This document shows, in pieces, positions 35,908-47,800 of a DNA stretch of 64,000 nt. The translations under genes and the position numbers were made by a program. Within the stretch, counting starts at the first letter, position 1. The number at the start of each line of letters is the position of its first letter. Origin of the DNA: Lineus longissimus (Eukaryota > Nemertea > Pilidiophora > Heteronemertea > Lineidae); assembly GCF_910592395.1 (NCBI RefSeq), contig NC_088325.1, positions 806,001 to 870,000 on the forward strand, in the 5' to 3' direction. The notes under the pieces are model-generated. The model was not told the origin of the DNA, did not search any database, and saw only the letters and a list, made by a program, of their open reading frames with translations.

Positions 35908-38900
35908 ATGATGGATACATTTGTTAATGTTAAGTGGGGTCTGGTGTGCCTTGTTGTGGCACTGGCAAGTACCACTGGTAAGTCAATTTGATAGTTTTCA
36001 TTTACTTAATTGAAATGTATATCAGATAAAATCAATGCCTAAATCCAAGCAAAGGGTTATTTTCCTTGCGAGAAATATCTTGGTTATCAATTTTTCCGAT
36101 CGCTGCATGTCAATTTAGGGTATGTATGTACTCGGCTAGTCCTACTAGAATACTGCAAGGTATAGGTGTACGTGTAGGGCGTCAATCAACGCCAGTCCGT
36201 CAAAAGCGACAAGTTTTCGCTGGTGCCGGTGTAACATCTGTGGTTGTTTCCCATGTGTCAGTGTTTCCAAACAATAGGCAGCTAGAGAGACCATGACTTT
36301 TCAATAGGGGGATACACAGAAAAACTTGTCAATCTATTTTTGAGCGTTCCCAAACAATGAGGGGAAACACTCAAAAACAGAAACACTCAAAAACATTACA
36401 CCGGTACGGCAGTGGTGTGTGTCAGTGCCATGGTATCGACCACCGAATATTTGAATATAAAGTTATCGTCTTCAAGTTACCGGTAACATTTAGCAGTGTT
36501 AAGCACTTCGTGATGGCCAGTTTAACATACAGACGACTTCATACTCCCATTACCTACTGCATCATCTCAGATACTGCATCAACGAAAAGAGTAAAATTGC
36601 CCGCCGGCCAACACTGCTGTCCTATACTGTACAATGGGTGATATGAATAAAGACTAGCAAATGCTTTTACTCCGGTTTTGTACAGGAAGGCCTAGTGTAA
36701 ATGTACATGGAGATTTAGATAAAAGCATTTGCTAGTCTTTATTCATATCACCCAATGGGGAGACATTCCAACGAATATCATGTTCACGTTTCTTTTACAG
36801 TCGACGGTGTCTGCAGGCCAAAAGTTTTTCCAACGGCAGGAGGAGAGATGAACACCCTCCAGCGAAGCGTTGGCGAAATAGTTGAACTTAACTGCGATGT
36901 TATCTCACGAAACGCATCCGATTCGTTATACTGGACAAAAAAGGGCGAAGTCATCGCGTTCAATTTGGTAATGGAAGAGAACCAATCACAACAAGGAAAA
37001 TATTCAGTGTCACTGACGGATGATATTTATAGGCTGCGGTTTAAAGTTGATGCCAATGATGTAGGAGTGTTTACCTGTAGTTGTGGATCTAGTAGTCTGA
37101 ACCTGACGTTGTTTGCAGCGGGTATGTTTGATTTTGTTTAAGTTGTTGGGGGAGACTGTTGGCGGAAGCGGGTTAGGTCTGATCAGAGTCTTTCTATACA
37201 ATTGTATAGAAAGACTCTGGTCTGATTAGGCACAAATGTCCAACTCGACGAGAAACTGAAATAAACACAACGTAAGCTCATTATAGAGAAAAAGCCTTCT
37301 TACGGTATAACAAGAAGTTAATTCCGATTTCTCATTCCAGTTCCCATCATCGACATCAACATCATTGCATCCTGTAGCAACAGGACCGCAGATAATTACA
37401 AGAGGGTTATAAGTCGCCCAGCGTCGTCCAATGAAATTACGTGTCACGTACACGATATTGTTAATATTTCGGTGACGGTTGATGGCGGATGCACCTACCC
37501 CGGCCCAACAAGGAGATTAAAGTGGCACTGGACTGAAGTAAGTGTACCTACACTGTCCCAGTAAGCGCTTAAAGGTGCTTTAAGCTCAAGTAGCATTTCT
37601 AAAATTTCAGACGTAAAGTACACAATATCGCCCTTTACCGAAATATAACAGAATGTTGCAAAACGTGCAGCCCACTACAAGGGGAGGGGGTGGGGGTGGA
37701 GGTAGGTGGGGTTGTCTTCTTTCAGACGGGCCAGGTGTCAACATTGTCTCTGTAGCAGCAAGGCTGTAAACTGTCTTCTCTGTGGTCACGCCGAGGTGTC
37801 TCAACCTCAGGTAGGCCAGGTGTCAACATTGTCTCTGTGGCAGCAAGGCTGTGAACTGTCTTCTCTGTGGTCACGTCGAGGTGTCTCACCCTCAGGTAGG
37901 CCAGGTCACAATGATAGTCAGAAGTATGCGAAATCCCATGTCTATTCAAAGGCCTACGTCATTTGTGTCTATCGAATTTTCTTGTGCCAAAGATAAACAG
38001 AAAAAGCACACTCCCGTTTCAGACTTTAGTCACCTTCTACATGCATTTACTTTACAGGAATGGCAGGCCAACCATACTACGCCCATCACCTCCAATCCAA
38101 AGCCTTGCTTCTCCGAGGCTGGCATAGACTACAGATACTCCAATGTCTCCTCGTTGTACAGAATAGGACAGCAGTGTCGGTCGGCGGGCAATTTTACTCT
38201 TTATTTAGATGATACAGCAGCCGATACAAAGCTCGTGACAGTAAACTGCAGTAAGTATCAAGAATAACCAAGAGTTACCATGAATAGTCATTACCAAGAA
38301 TAACCAAGACATTTCTAGAATAACCAAGAATTATTACGAATACCCACGAATAACCAAGAAATGTCAACAATAACAAATAATAGCCAAAAAGCAACCAAGA
38401 ATTGCTTGGAATAGGATTCCGCGACGTTATTATTTATAGCTCACAAGGTCATTCGAATAAATTTATTTATGACGTTTTAGTCACATGACAGTCGGACATC
38501 GACACTTATTTCTACGCATTTGAGCTTATTTCAAAGTCAATTATCTTTGACCCTGCATTGTTTTTAGCATGAATGATACCATAGAGTCAGAGAAAGAAAT
38601 ATTCAGAACAATTATGTAGTATTTCCAACACTCGGACATGTGCCAGATTGAATCTAACTGCCCTAGTTAGAAAGCCTGAATCCATTACGAAACCGCATGT
38701 TTGTCAGACATTGCCTGTAATTCAGCGATGGAGAAATAGAGGGCAGCAGCTGCAGTGACCTCATTATCGCGGAATGCTATTAGCAAGAATCGCCAAAAAT
38801 AACCGCGAATTGCCAAAAACCAACAAAGAAAAACAAAGAATAATTGAAGCAACTGAGATGTTGCCCTATTTTCCAGCAGAAGATTTTCTAAGATTTTGTT

Positions 38901-41900
38901 TTCTGACACAGTTGAATAATATAACTAAGATGTTACGTGTACCTACTTTTCCAGTTGAATACAACTAAGATGCCTTCTTTTTCAGTTCAATGCGAATCAG
39001 AGCAGTTTCACCCTTCAGCCATCGTGATGATAGTGGCAGGCGGAATCAACCTAATCAGTATTATTACCGTAATCGCCGTGATAGCCAGACTGGTTAGGAG
39101 GGGCAAGGAGATGAGAAACAGTAAGTCGAAGTGTCTGACCTAATGGTAGTAGACTACATTTTAAAAGTTACTGCGCAGCACACCGGAACCTATTTGAATG
39201 GGTTTCCTGCCAAGATACGAGAGACTCCTGCCCGACCCCGACACGACTTTGGTGACGTCGATACCGTGATTGCTAATACAGGCCGCTGATTAAAAGCTCA
39301 CAATATAATTCTTCGTTCCAGGATATTCTATCCTCAGACATTTTAAACTTAAACACTGGTCCACCAAGAAATACATCTGGATTGATCTGACCCCATCAAT
39401 AATAATGATAATACACAGCACTTTTCCTTTTTTTTCCAGCCAAAGGTCGATGTGAACTAGTCGCAATAACTATGGTGGTGGTAATTCAAATCGTGGTCCT
39501 GATATTGCTGGTCACCATTCCAACCCTACAGTCCTTTCATTTTCTACCGCCTACGCCACGGAAAGGATGCCTACCTGGTGAGGGGTATATGTGCTCAAAT
39601 TCAATAACAAATTACAAATCTTTAACGAACGGCATAGGCCTTTAAGGTCGCGAAGTTGATATTTTCAACGTTTTTCGGGATACAACCTTATTATTATTAT
39701 TATTATTAAAAACATTTTTATAGCGCTTAACGTTGTTAAAACTTCTAAGCGCTTTACAATTTATAATAAAACAATAAAACATTAATACATGATAGAATAA
39801 AAGTCATTACTAAAGAAAACGTGCAAGTGGGATTTAAAAAAAAAAAAAAAAAAAAAAACCTTGAAAGTCGGTTGCAAAAAACCGTTTGTAATGATTGAAA
39901 AGATGGAGATGAACAATCTGATTCCTGCGCATGACGCATTATGCTTTATGATAAACATCTTCTTAACAAACATTTGACAATTTCTAAATCGTTTCTCTTT
40001 CTCCAACAGTCGGCGTGGAGTTCTGGATCATCGCGATAGTCATCGTCTTCGCGCTCATCGGAGTGTTCATCATCGTTGGGGCTCTCGGCAGCCGGAAGAT
40101 TGCTCTGGGACTGCAGGATCCACTCGGTCGCTATCGTCACCACAGGCCACCACAGAGCCACCGACAACCACGGTACGTGATCATTTTCCACGATCCCGCT
40201 TCGAGAAGTAGAAACTCTGTTTTGCGGAGTTCTCTGCAAAATTAAACTGAGGTCTGAATCGACTACAGCGGGAATAGCCGGTGAACTGCGTGGTTCTACC
40301 CGGCGTTGGACTATTTTTACTAATTTCGATGTAAGTTATTGGCATAATTGTAACTGACCACAAGACCTGTGGAACGCCAGAAAACACGCCGGTTTCCCGC
40401 TTGGTGGAATAGAATGGTGGTATTTATCATACATCCTCGAAAACCAGAGTCAGTTGTATGCCCCTCCGGATCTCCTCTCACGCGTTACTCAAGCTTGGTC
40501 GTTAGTGCCGAGCGTTGGCCTGAAGTTATGGAACGGTTTCACCCCAAGTAATCTAGGAACTCTCCTTATCACCTCTAAACGCACTAGGCCTTGGCCTTGG
40601 TCGTTAGTGCCTAGCGTTGGCCTGAAGTTAAGGATCGGTTTCACCCAATGTAATCTAGGAACTCTCCTTATCACCTCTAAACGCACTAGGCCTTGGCCTT
40701 GGCCTTGGTCGTTATTGCCCAGCGTTGGCCTGAAGTTATGGATCGGTTTCACCCTAAGTAATCTAGTAACTCTCCTTATCACCTCTAAACGCACTAGGCC
40801 TTGGCCTTGGTCGTTAGTGCCTAGCGTTGGCCTGAAGTTAAGGATCGGTTTCACCCTAAGTAATCTAGTAACTCTCCTTATCACCTCTAAACGCACTAGG
40901 CCTTGGCCTTGGTCGTTAGTGCCGAGCGTTGGCCTGAAGTCAAGGAACGGTTTCACCCCAAGTAATCTAGGAACTCTCCTTATCACCTCTAAACGCACTA
41001 GGCCTACCTATTTCAGACCCAGGGCATTGTCATCGTCATCAACGGGAAGCGGGATTCCAACTGTTGGCGGTAATATTGCGACGACTGAGTTAGGGATGCG
41101 GGTGACCCAGTTGGGCAGAGGGCCCGGGGCTGGTCTCGCGGCTTTGGGGCAGAGAACATCTGCAGGACAACTCACCCCCGACTTTGTCCACCTGAATCCG
41201 GCTGGTTTTATACCAGAGAGGGAGACTTGTAAGTAAACTTTCAGTACAAAAATAGTAGCTTACAGGGTGACTATAGGCACAAACTAGGGGGTAGTTTTCA
41301 AGGACTCATCTGCACCCTAGATTAATAGGTCGTATTTGATGCAGCGATGAAATATTCCTCGTACAAGCGTGAATTCTTTACTGCGAGATACGAGAGACAC
41401 CTGTACATAATCTGACCTATCTGGCACAGGTCAATAGACTCCATTTTACTGTGCGAGGCAAAAGTGTAGCAACAACCTGTTCATAGCAGTGACGGCCATA
41501 AAATTGGAGCCAACTGATCTTGTATGTCCGAATTTGGTACCTCGTACAAGACAAGGTGCCATTGTCACCGCGGAAGTATTGCTCATCAGTCATAGTCTTC
41601 ATTAATTCATGATGGAACTATTTTATTTTACCATCTATCGCATCCAGGTGGCATGGCCGATGAAGAAAATGACACAGCTGATGAAGACCAGGGCGGCATT
41701 CCTGCGCCGCCGCCCGAGAACCATGACCCAATGCCGGGCAAGACATGCATCGTGTGTAATGATCAGCCAGTACAAGTTTGCTTCTCGGCCTGCGGGCACA
41801 CCAACACCTGTTACCATTGTTCACTACAGTTGGCTCTGGATCAACCATTCTGCCCTGTTTGCCGGAAGCGCGTCAGGAGGTTTTCGGTCGTTTACACGTG

Positions 41901-41901
41901 A
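35908..41901 (+). CDS. Ig-ectodomain, three-TM, RING-finger membrane protein (9 exons, 560 aa)
   Basis: Exons are 35908-35977, 36801-37121, 37341-37537, 38058-38250, 38986-39120, 39440-39577, 40010-40172, 41017-41228 and 41648-41901. All introns are GT-AG and the frame is continuous (1683 nt with TAA/TGA-type stop TGA). Residues 1-22 are a signal peptide. Residues 25-130 form a V-like Ig domain (ELNCD, LYWTKKG, a D-x-G-x-F-x-C motif). Residues 131-260 are a second, cysteine-containing, N-glycosylatable ectodomain. Membrane spans lie at about 272-295, 311-333 and 356-376. A Gly/Ser-rich cytosolic region follows, then a C3HC4 RING at 510-548 with all eight ligands (C510, C513, C525, H527, C531, C534, C545, C548). 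A cleaved signal peptide plus three spans places the RING in the cytosol, where it could act as a ubiquitin ligase. The ectodomain would sense a ligand or mark a surface. I know no named family with this order. Confidence 0.85.
36636..36753. mobile_element. 118-bp MITE (family M), copy 1
   Basis: Inverted ends GGGTGATATGAATAAAGACT... and ...AGTCTTTATTCATATCACCC, with about 34 bp paired, are flanked by AAT on both sides as a 3-bp target duplication. It lies in intron 1 of the Ig-RING gene. Its twin is at 60063-60180. Confidence 0.9.
37184..37219. repeat. 36-bp perfect palindrome
   Basis: The arm CAGAGTCTTTCTATACAA is followed at once by its reverse complement with no loop. TCTGAT flanks it on the left (37178-37183) and on the right after one base (37221-37226). 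It lies in intron 2 of the Ig-RING gene. Confidence 0.9.
37731..37905. repeat. 85-bp tandem duplication in Ig-RING intron 3
   Basis: Two units begin CCAGGTGTCAACATTGTCTC at 37731 and 37816, and a third is started at about 37900. They differ by a few substitutions. Confidence 0.85.
38262..38405. repeat. Degenerate AATAACCAAGAA repeat
   Basis: Loose repetition of AATAACCAAGA begins just after the donor of Ig-RING exon 4. A weaker stretch of similar words recurs at 38785-38850 in the same intron. Confidence 0.6.
39680..39860. repeat. ATT microsatellite, LINE/SINE-like tail and A22 run
   Basis: It has (ATT)n, then TTTATAGCGCTTAACG and AAGCGCTTTACAATTTATAA, an arrangement typical of retroposon 3' ends, and a run of about 22 A at 39837-39858. 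It lies in intron 6 of the Ig-RING gene. Confidence 0.55.
40495..41005. repeat. 102-bp minisatellite, five units, next to exon 8 of the Ig-RING gene
   Basis: Units start TTGGTCGTTA at 40495, 40597, 40705, 40807 and 40909. Spacing is 102 bp except one 108-bp unit with an extra TTGGCC. Because 102 is a multiple of three, both strands stay open. The plus-strand frame runs without a stop into exon 8 in the protein's own frame, but the intron has stops upstream of the array. Confidence 0.95.
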
Positions 41902-42150
41902 TATGATTGTGACTTTGTCCGAGAGCTGCCCATTCGTATTATTGTGACTGGTAATAAGTTGTCCTCATGTCATATGATTGTGACTATGTCCGAGCTGTCC
42001 ACTCGTATTATTGTGACTAGCAATAAGTTGTCTTCGTGTCATATGATTGTGACTATGTCCGAGCTGTCCATTCGTATAATTGTTGTTAATATCAACTTGT
42101 CTTCACGTCATGTGATTGTGACTTTGTCCGAGCTGTCCTCCCGTATGAGT
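41895..42150 (+). repeat. Degenerate ~66-bp repeat in the 3' UTR of the Ig-RING gene
   Basis: There are about four units built on CATATGATTGTGACTATGTC, CGAGCTGTCC and CGTATTATTGTGACT. The first unit overlaps the last codons and stop of the RING exon. Confidence 0.75.
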
Positions 42151-42242
42151 GTCAAGCCAACGAAGGCAAGGAAAAGACAATATTTGTAAATACTAATGTT
42201 GTACAGAATATATATAAAACTCAATTATTGAGTGAAATATAA

Positions 42243-42250
42243 CAAATAAA
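42243..42250 (+). terminator. Candidate polyadenylation signal of the Ig-RING gene
   Basis: AATAAA occurs in AACAAATAAAAATAGC about 345 bp after the stop codon. It is the first canonical signal downstream. Confidence 0.5.
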
Positions 42251-42289
42251 AATAGCTGATAGTCTATTCATGTCATTCATTTATCAATG

Positions 42290-42490
42290 ATGCGCATTCG
42301 ATATGCCACGAGTTCCCTTACCGTCAACGTCGCCGTGGACGGGTGCCACGAGTTTTACCGTCATCGGATGCGCATCCGATATGCCACGAGTTCCCTTACC
42401 GTCAACGTCGCCGTGGACGGGTGCCACGAGTTTTACCGTCATCGGATGCGCATCCGATATGCCACGAGTTCCCTTACCGTCAGAGTACGA
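42290..42490. repeat. 78-bp tandem repeat
   Basis: About 2.5 units begin ATGCGCATTCGATATGCCAC at 42290, 42368 and 42446, just past the presumed 3' end of the Ig-RING gene. Confidence 0.9.
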
Positions 42491-42499
42491 GTGGTCATT

Positions 42500-43369
42500 G
42501 GAACCGGGTTCTCGAGACCACATACCGATGGTATCCATCAATATGTGTCTCCTTGATTGATGTAAACAGTACCGGTACCACTATAGGGGATGTAGGGGCC
42601 GCAATGGCTGCATGGGAGGATAGGTCATGTCCCATACATGAACAATCGGTGATTCTCAATTTGGTCACCATGGTATGCATGCATGCATATCTTAGAATAA
42701 ATTAACTATGTTGCATATACATGGCTGTACAGCAAAATAGTCAAAATTAGCAAAGATATGCACATGTCACTGTGCTACGAGTATTAGGTCAGCAGGCGTT
42801 CGTCTATTACGCAATCACGACCACTTCAAATACGTTGAGCAGAGAAACGAAAGTTTGATACCTATCTAAATTCTGAAAGATCAATATTTTGATTTTGCTA
42901 ATGTGCCTTCACTAATATGTTCTTTCGTTTTCATCTCAAGAAATATCAACCTGAAAGTGATCTTGATTTTATCGATAGATACCTCTTACACTAATTGATT
43001 TTCTAATGTAAGAATTTTTTTAATATATTTGTCATAACAATTTTACAATACCCAACCAGCAGACCACAGGCCTAGTCTACATATAGGCCCCTACTATAAA
43101 TCAGATACTTGGTCCTGGTCAATTGGACAGACTACCACTCGGAAGAGATTGTCCCCATGTTTATTAGAAATGTCTTTAGGACCGACTGACTGATGAGACT
43201 GTCCATATGATTACTGGAGATGTGTCTTGGACAAATTTCTCTTCGAGTAATTTCTAATTGAGGAGCCAGCACAATTAAATACTCCATTGGCATGTGGGAT
43301 GTTATCATCAGTATCTTTGTCACAATTCTGTATCCACTTTCATCTCGGTTGTGTTGGCATTTGTTCCAG
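42500..43369. other. Gene-free stretch
   Basis: I see no gene. The region from 43130 to 43300 has loose repetition of GATTGTCC/GAGATGTGTC-like words, similar in style to the sequence downstream of the zinc-finger genes. Confidence 0.4.
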
Positions 43370-43446
43370 GTCTCGCACCTTCCCAGAAACCCAATGTTCT
43401 GTTGATTGTTGTGGATGATTTGAGACCAGCTATTGGCTGCTACGGC
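43370..43446 (+). pseudogene. Iduronate-2-sulfatase-like exon fragment
   Basis: After an acceptor-like TTTGTTCCAG the frame reads LAPSQKPNVLLIVVDDLRPA and then IGCYG, followed at once by TAA. NVLLI-VDDLRP-GCYG is the N-terminal metal-binding segment of lysosomal iduronate-2-sulfatase (IDS). In intact enzymes this exon continues to the catalytic cysteine motif; here the match stops at the glycine and no other sulfatase exon is nearby. It is therefore a duplicated exon fragment, probably dead. Confidence 0.6.
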
Positions 43447-44855
43447 TAAAAATCAAACGAGGACTGACAACGAATTTGAGGGCTTCTTTCCAAAATTACA
43501 CTGTAGACAGATTGATTGATTTTTATGTATATATTGATGTCTTTTTGGTGGCACGTTCTGCATGAGAGAAAGGACTTTGGGATCAAATTCACCAGTCTTC
43601 TAAGATGACTGTGGTCCCAAGTAGTACTCAAGTTGTACTTAAAGAGTTGTCAGGTAGATATTTGGTACAACCAGTCTCGTGAGATCAGATATACCAGCTG
43701 GCAGAGATTGGTTGTTCCATTGTCCGTCCTTGTGAGATGATTACCACGGTACAACCAAATCAGTTGTCTTGTATCACCCATGTAGAACGCAAGTGTAATG
43801 TTGTTGTGTACAGCTAAAGGACCCTTTGAAGGTTGTGTCAATGTCTTCCCAACCTGACCAGATAACCAGCTGGAAGAGGTTGGTTGTTTCGTAGGCTGTC
43901 CTGTCGTCCCCGAAGTTTCTTAGTGGTAATAAAATTGGTGTAATTTCATCAATCTCAATTGCTGTTACCTGTACCATGACAGAAGACGGACGAAATAGTG
44001 CGATGCTGGCCTTCATGATTTTGCTTGGGTTGGGAATTCCTGGGCTGACAAGGGCAGGCATACTAATCCTCTTCGCCCCTGGTACAAGGGCATAGACAAA
44101 GGCATACATTGGGTCAGGTCAAGTCTTGGGGTTGAGAAAGTGTTAGGTGTTGGTGTGGGGGGGGGGGGCTACCTTTAAGGATAAATGTGTCTCAATTTCA
44201 CGATGGCAAACTCACAGCACTTCACCATTGTGAATTGGGACGGTGAAATATTTTACCATGGTGAGCATGGTCAATTCTACATTCACCATGGTGAGCATGG
44301 TGAATTGTGGATTTACCAAGTGGGTGTCACTTTGGCAGAAGTCATTGCTGTAGAGGAGCGAAACGACTGGGGCGAAAAGGTCAGGGAGCGAAACGACCGA
44401 ATACCCATGAAATGTTGGTACTTGCGGCGAACGCAATTCACGAATTGTTAAAATTCATAATACGAGTTCGATAACTTTACCAAAATCAATAAATTGAGAG
44501 GTTATATGTTTAATTCGTGGTGCTTTTTGTGTTCTTTGTGACATAAAAAGGGATTAAAGCATCTCATGGCGTTACAATGCCAAAATACTTCCATAGTAGC
44601 CTACAAGTGGGGGGGATTACACAAGGATTTGAGGCCAAAAGTGCTAATCATTAGTTTGATCGCATTCAACTATAACATCCATTGAACAGTCAGTGGTGCT
44701 TCGTTAGTCAACCGATGACCTTTTTTTGGGGTGTGATCGGGGATTGTAAACTCGTTCCATAATTACATGCGTGACAAATAACCTCTAACACTGAGAGAAT
44801 TCCACCAGTACTTTAAATAGTTCATCTCTTTTGCAGGTGCCTCTAGTCTAGGAAG

Positions 44856-47800
44856 ATGTCCGACATTTTTGACTCGATCTGTGAAAGTGGTGATGATGTA
44901 AAGGTATCACCAGACCATGAACCTAGTGATACTCTTGATAGGCCTACTGATGGGATGAAGATGGAATTACCTGAAGATAGACATGACATGGACTTAAGTG
45001 TTAGTCATGGAACAAGCATTGAACAGAATGGTCATGTGAAAGCAGAGATAGGTGGTGGTTCGGCTTCTGACCCTGGTTATCCATCAGACCAATATGATGG
45101 AGAGTTCATTAAGACAGAATTTATTCATCAGGCAGACTCGCCGGTATCTGATTACCCAGGTCTACTAGACTTGAATAGGATCAAAACAGAGCCTGGTCTA
45201 GAGCAGAACTTGTCCAATGATCCTGTAGAATATAATGGTGGTTTGAAAATCCTTAATCAAATAAAAAAGGCACCAAATCATTGTGAACTATTGACTCCTG
45301 TGTCAAATGAATCTTATCAGATTGAATATGCAATAAAAACACCTTTTCAACTTGGACAAGACCACAATACCTGCACCTTCAAGTCCGAATATCATGATTC
45401 TTATGCCAGCATCAAAACTGAGAGTGAGTCCTCCTCTGGTTGCCCAGCTGAACCGTCATGGGGTACCTTTATAATTGCACCTGACCAGAGTCGTGTACCT
45501 TTAACTGATGCAGGGACCATCAATATGACACAGATTGGACAGACATTGATGAAACATGAACCGGATGATGAGCTGAACCTTGATGCGGAGAGAAATGTTG
45601 GATTGTTGAAGATCGATGTGGATGACACTCTTCATCCTGTACCTGGCATGAGGGGGTACATGGAGCGTGATGATCATGAAGGGGTCTCGTACAATTATAA
45701 TATGGTACACGATAAAGACTCGGTAAGTAATGAAGTGAATATATGCCAGTTAATTATTTCTTCTGGGACTTTGAAGCAAAGCTGCAGTTGGCAGTAAATG
45801 TAGCTGAAACAGAATGAGAATATTCTGGTTTCATATCCAGTCATGCATGCACATGAATAAGTTCTTATTCATGATCAGAATGTGTTTTAGCAATGTTTAT
45901 CAGTAAACCTTGCAATTAGAAATATCAATTATTATAGTGTTTTGGAAGTGCACTCTGTATGGATGTACTCCAAACTTATGTTTTTTTGTTTTCGAAAAAC
46001 TTTACCTTTTATGTTCATTCTTTTAGCTCACATCGGCTGAACTGCTTGCTTCTGAAGCCACTCACAATGTTTCTGGTAAGTTTTACACATACTAGGTGAA
46101 ACAAAAAAAGATTATACTTTTTGGATTTGAAAATAAAGGTGGTTGATGTTACACAAACGTGTTCATACTGGAGAAAAACCATTTCAATGCGACGAGTGTC
46201 AGAAATCATTTAAGAGCACAAACGAGATCAGGCAGAAGGAAGAAAGAGCGTTTCAATGTCACCAGTCTCCCAAAGCATTCCTCTAAGGCTGACGTTACAT
46301 AGTCTGTTGGCTGCTCGCTGTCTGGCTGCCTCCCACGTTAGGCCCTTCTCTTGAAGTTCCTTTGCCATGGAACGCCGCCAGGTCTCTCTTGGTCTGCCTC
46401 TATTCCGTCTCCCCTGTGGTGTCCAAAGCATTGATACAATGTTATTCGAAGATGTGATCTGTCTGACTACAAAAACACAGTCACACAGGAGAAAGACCAT
46501 TTGCCTGTGGTCAGTGTGATGAAGCATAAGGAGTGTCTTGTATACTGGTAACATTCTCATAAGGGGTGACACTATGATAAACAAACTTTACTTCCATTCC
46601 CTTTTAGGTGATTTCAGAAAACAGGCCAAGCACAAACTGAGGGGCTTGTTTGATCAGATACTCGTCCCACGTTCAATAAAAATATGATTAACTTTGGTGG
46701 CATGGACTTATTTGTAATGACATTGCTGTTATTATTTCAGCACAAGCTTTAGACTTGAGTACAGGCCCCAACAGAAGATATCCTTTCCTGCAGTCGCAAT
46801 ACCTACATCACATAGGGTCACCTGTGACAGCCCATAACCTTGTGATGGGAACGTCTCACAGATGTGAGCAGTGTGATGAGGTATTCACCTCCAGCAATGA
46901 TCTGATGCGACACAGGACTATCCATGCGGGAGAAAAACCAACTGTTGGTGACAAAAAGTTGTTGTCAAGACATGATGACGAGTCTGACCGAGAGAAAGAA
47001 CATGGTGATCCTGAAGAACGATCAATTGGCTGTGACAAGTTTGGGAAAGCAGACACCAGGGGGAGTATTCTTACAGGACATAGACTTATTCATACAAGAG
47101 AAAGACCATTTTCTTGTGATCAGTGTGATAAAACCTTTGGCTCTTCGAGTCATCTTGTTGTACATAAACGTTCTCACACAGAAGAAAGACCATTTTCATG
47201 TGACCAGTGTGACAAAACATTTAAAAGCTATAGTGGTTTCGTGACACATAAATATATTCATACAGGAGTAAGACCATTTCAATGTGACCAGTGTGAGAAG
47301 GCATTTAGCACTTCCAGTCATCTTGTCCGACATAAGCGCATTCACACAGGAGAAAGGCCATGCAAATGTGATGAGTGTGATAAAACATTTAGCAGTTCTA
47401 GTCATCTTTTGAGACATCAGCGTATTCACACAGGGGAAAAGCCATTCACTTGCGGCTGGTGTGGTAAAGCTTTCAGCCATTCTGGTACTCTCGCACATCA
47501 TGAACACATTCATACTGGTGAAAGACCATTTGCTTGCGACCAGTGTGACAAAACATTCATTAGTAATGGTGAACTTGTAAAACATAAGCGTATTCACACT
47601 GGAGAAAGACCATTTGAATGTGATCAGTGTCAAAAGGCATTCAAAAGCGGTAGCGATCTTGGTAAGCACAAACGTATTCATACTGGTGAAAGGCCATTCA
47701 CATGTGACCAATGTCAAAAGGCATTTAAAGACCGCAGCACTCTTGTGCATCATCAACTTATTCATACTGGAGAAAAACCATTCTCTTGTGACCAATGTCA

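Noticed and set aside
40454-41236. 260-codon open frame over the 102-bp repeats, and its mirror on the minus strand
   Set aside because: The repeat length keeps all copies open by arithmetic. The intron has in-frame stops before the array, and only the part from 41017 has coding character.
42284-42560. Several overlapping open frames on both strands
   Set aside because: They arise from a 78-bp tandem repeat; no conserved protein pattern is visible.
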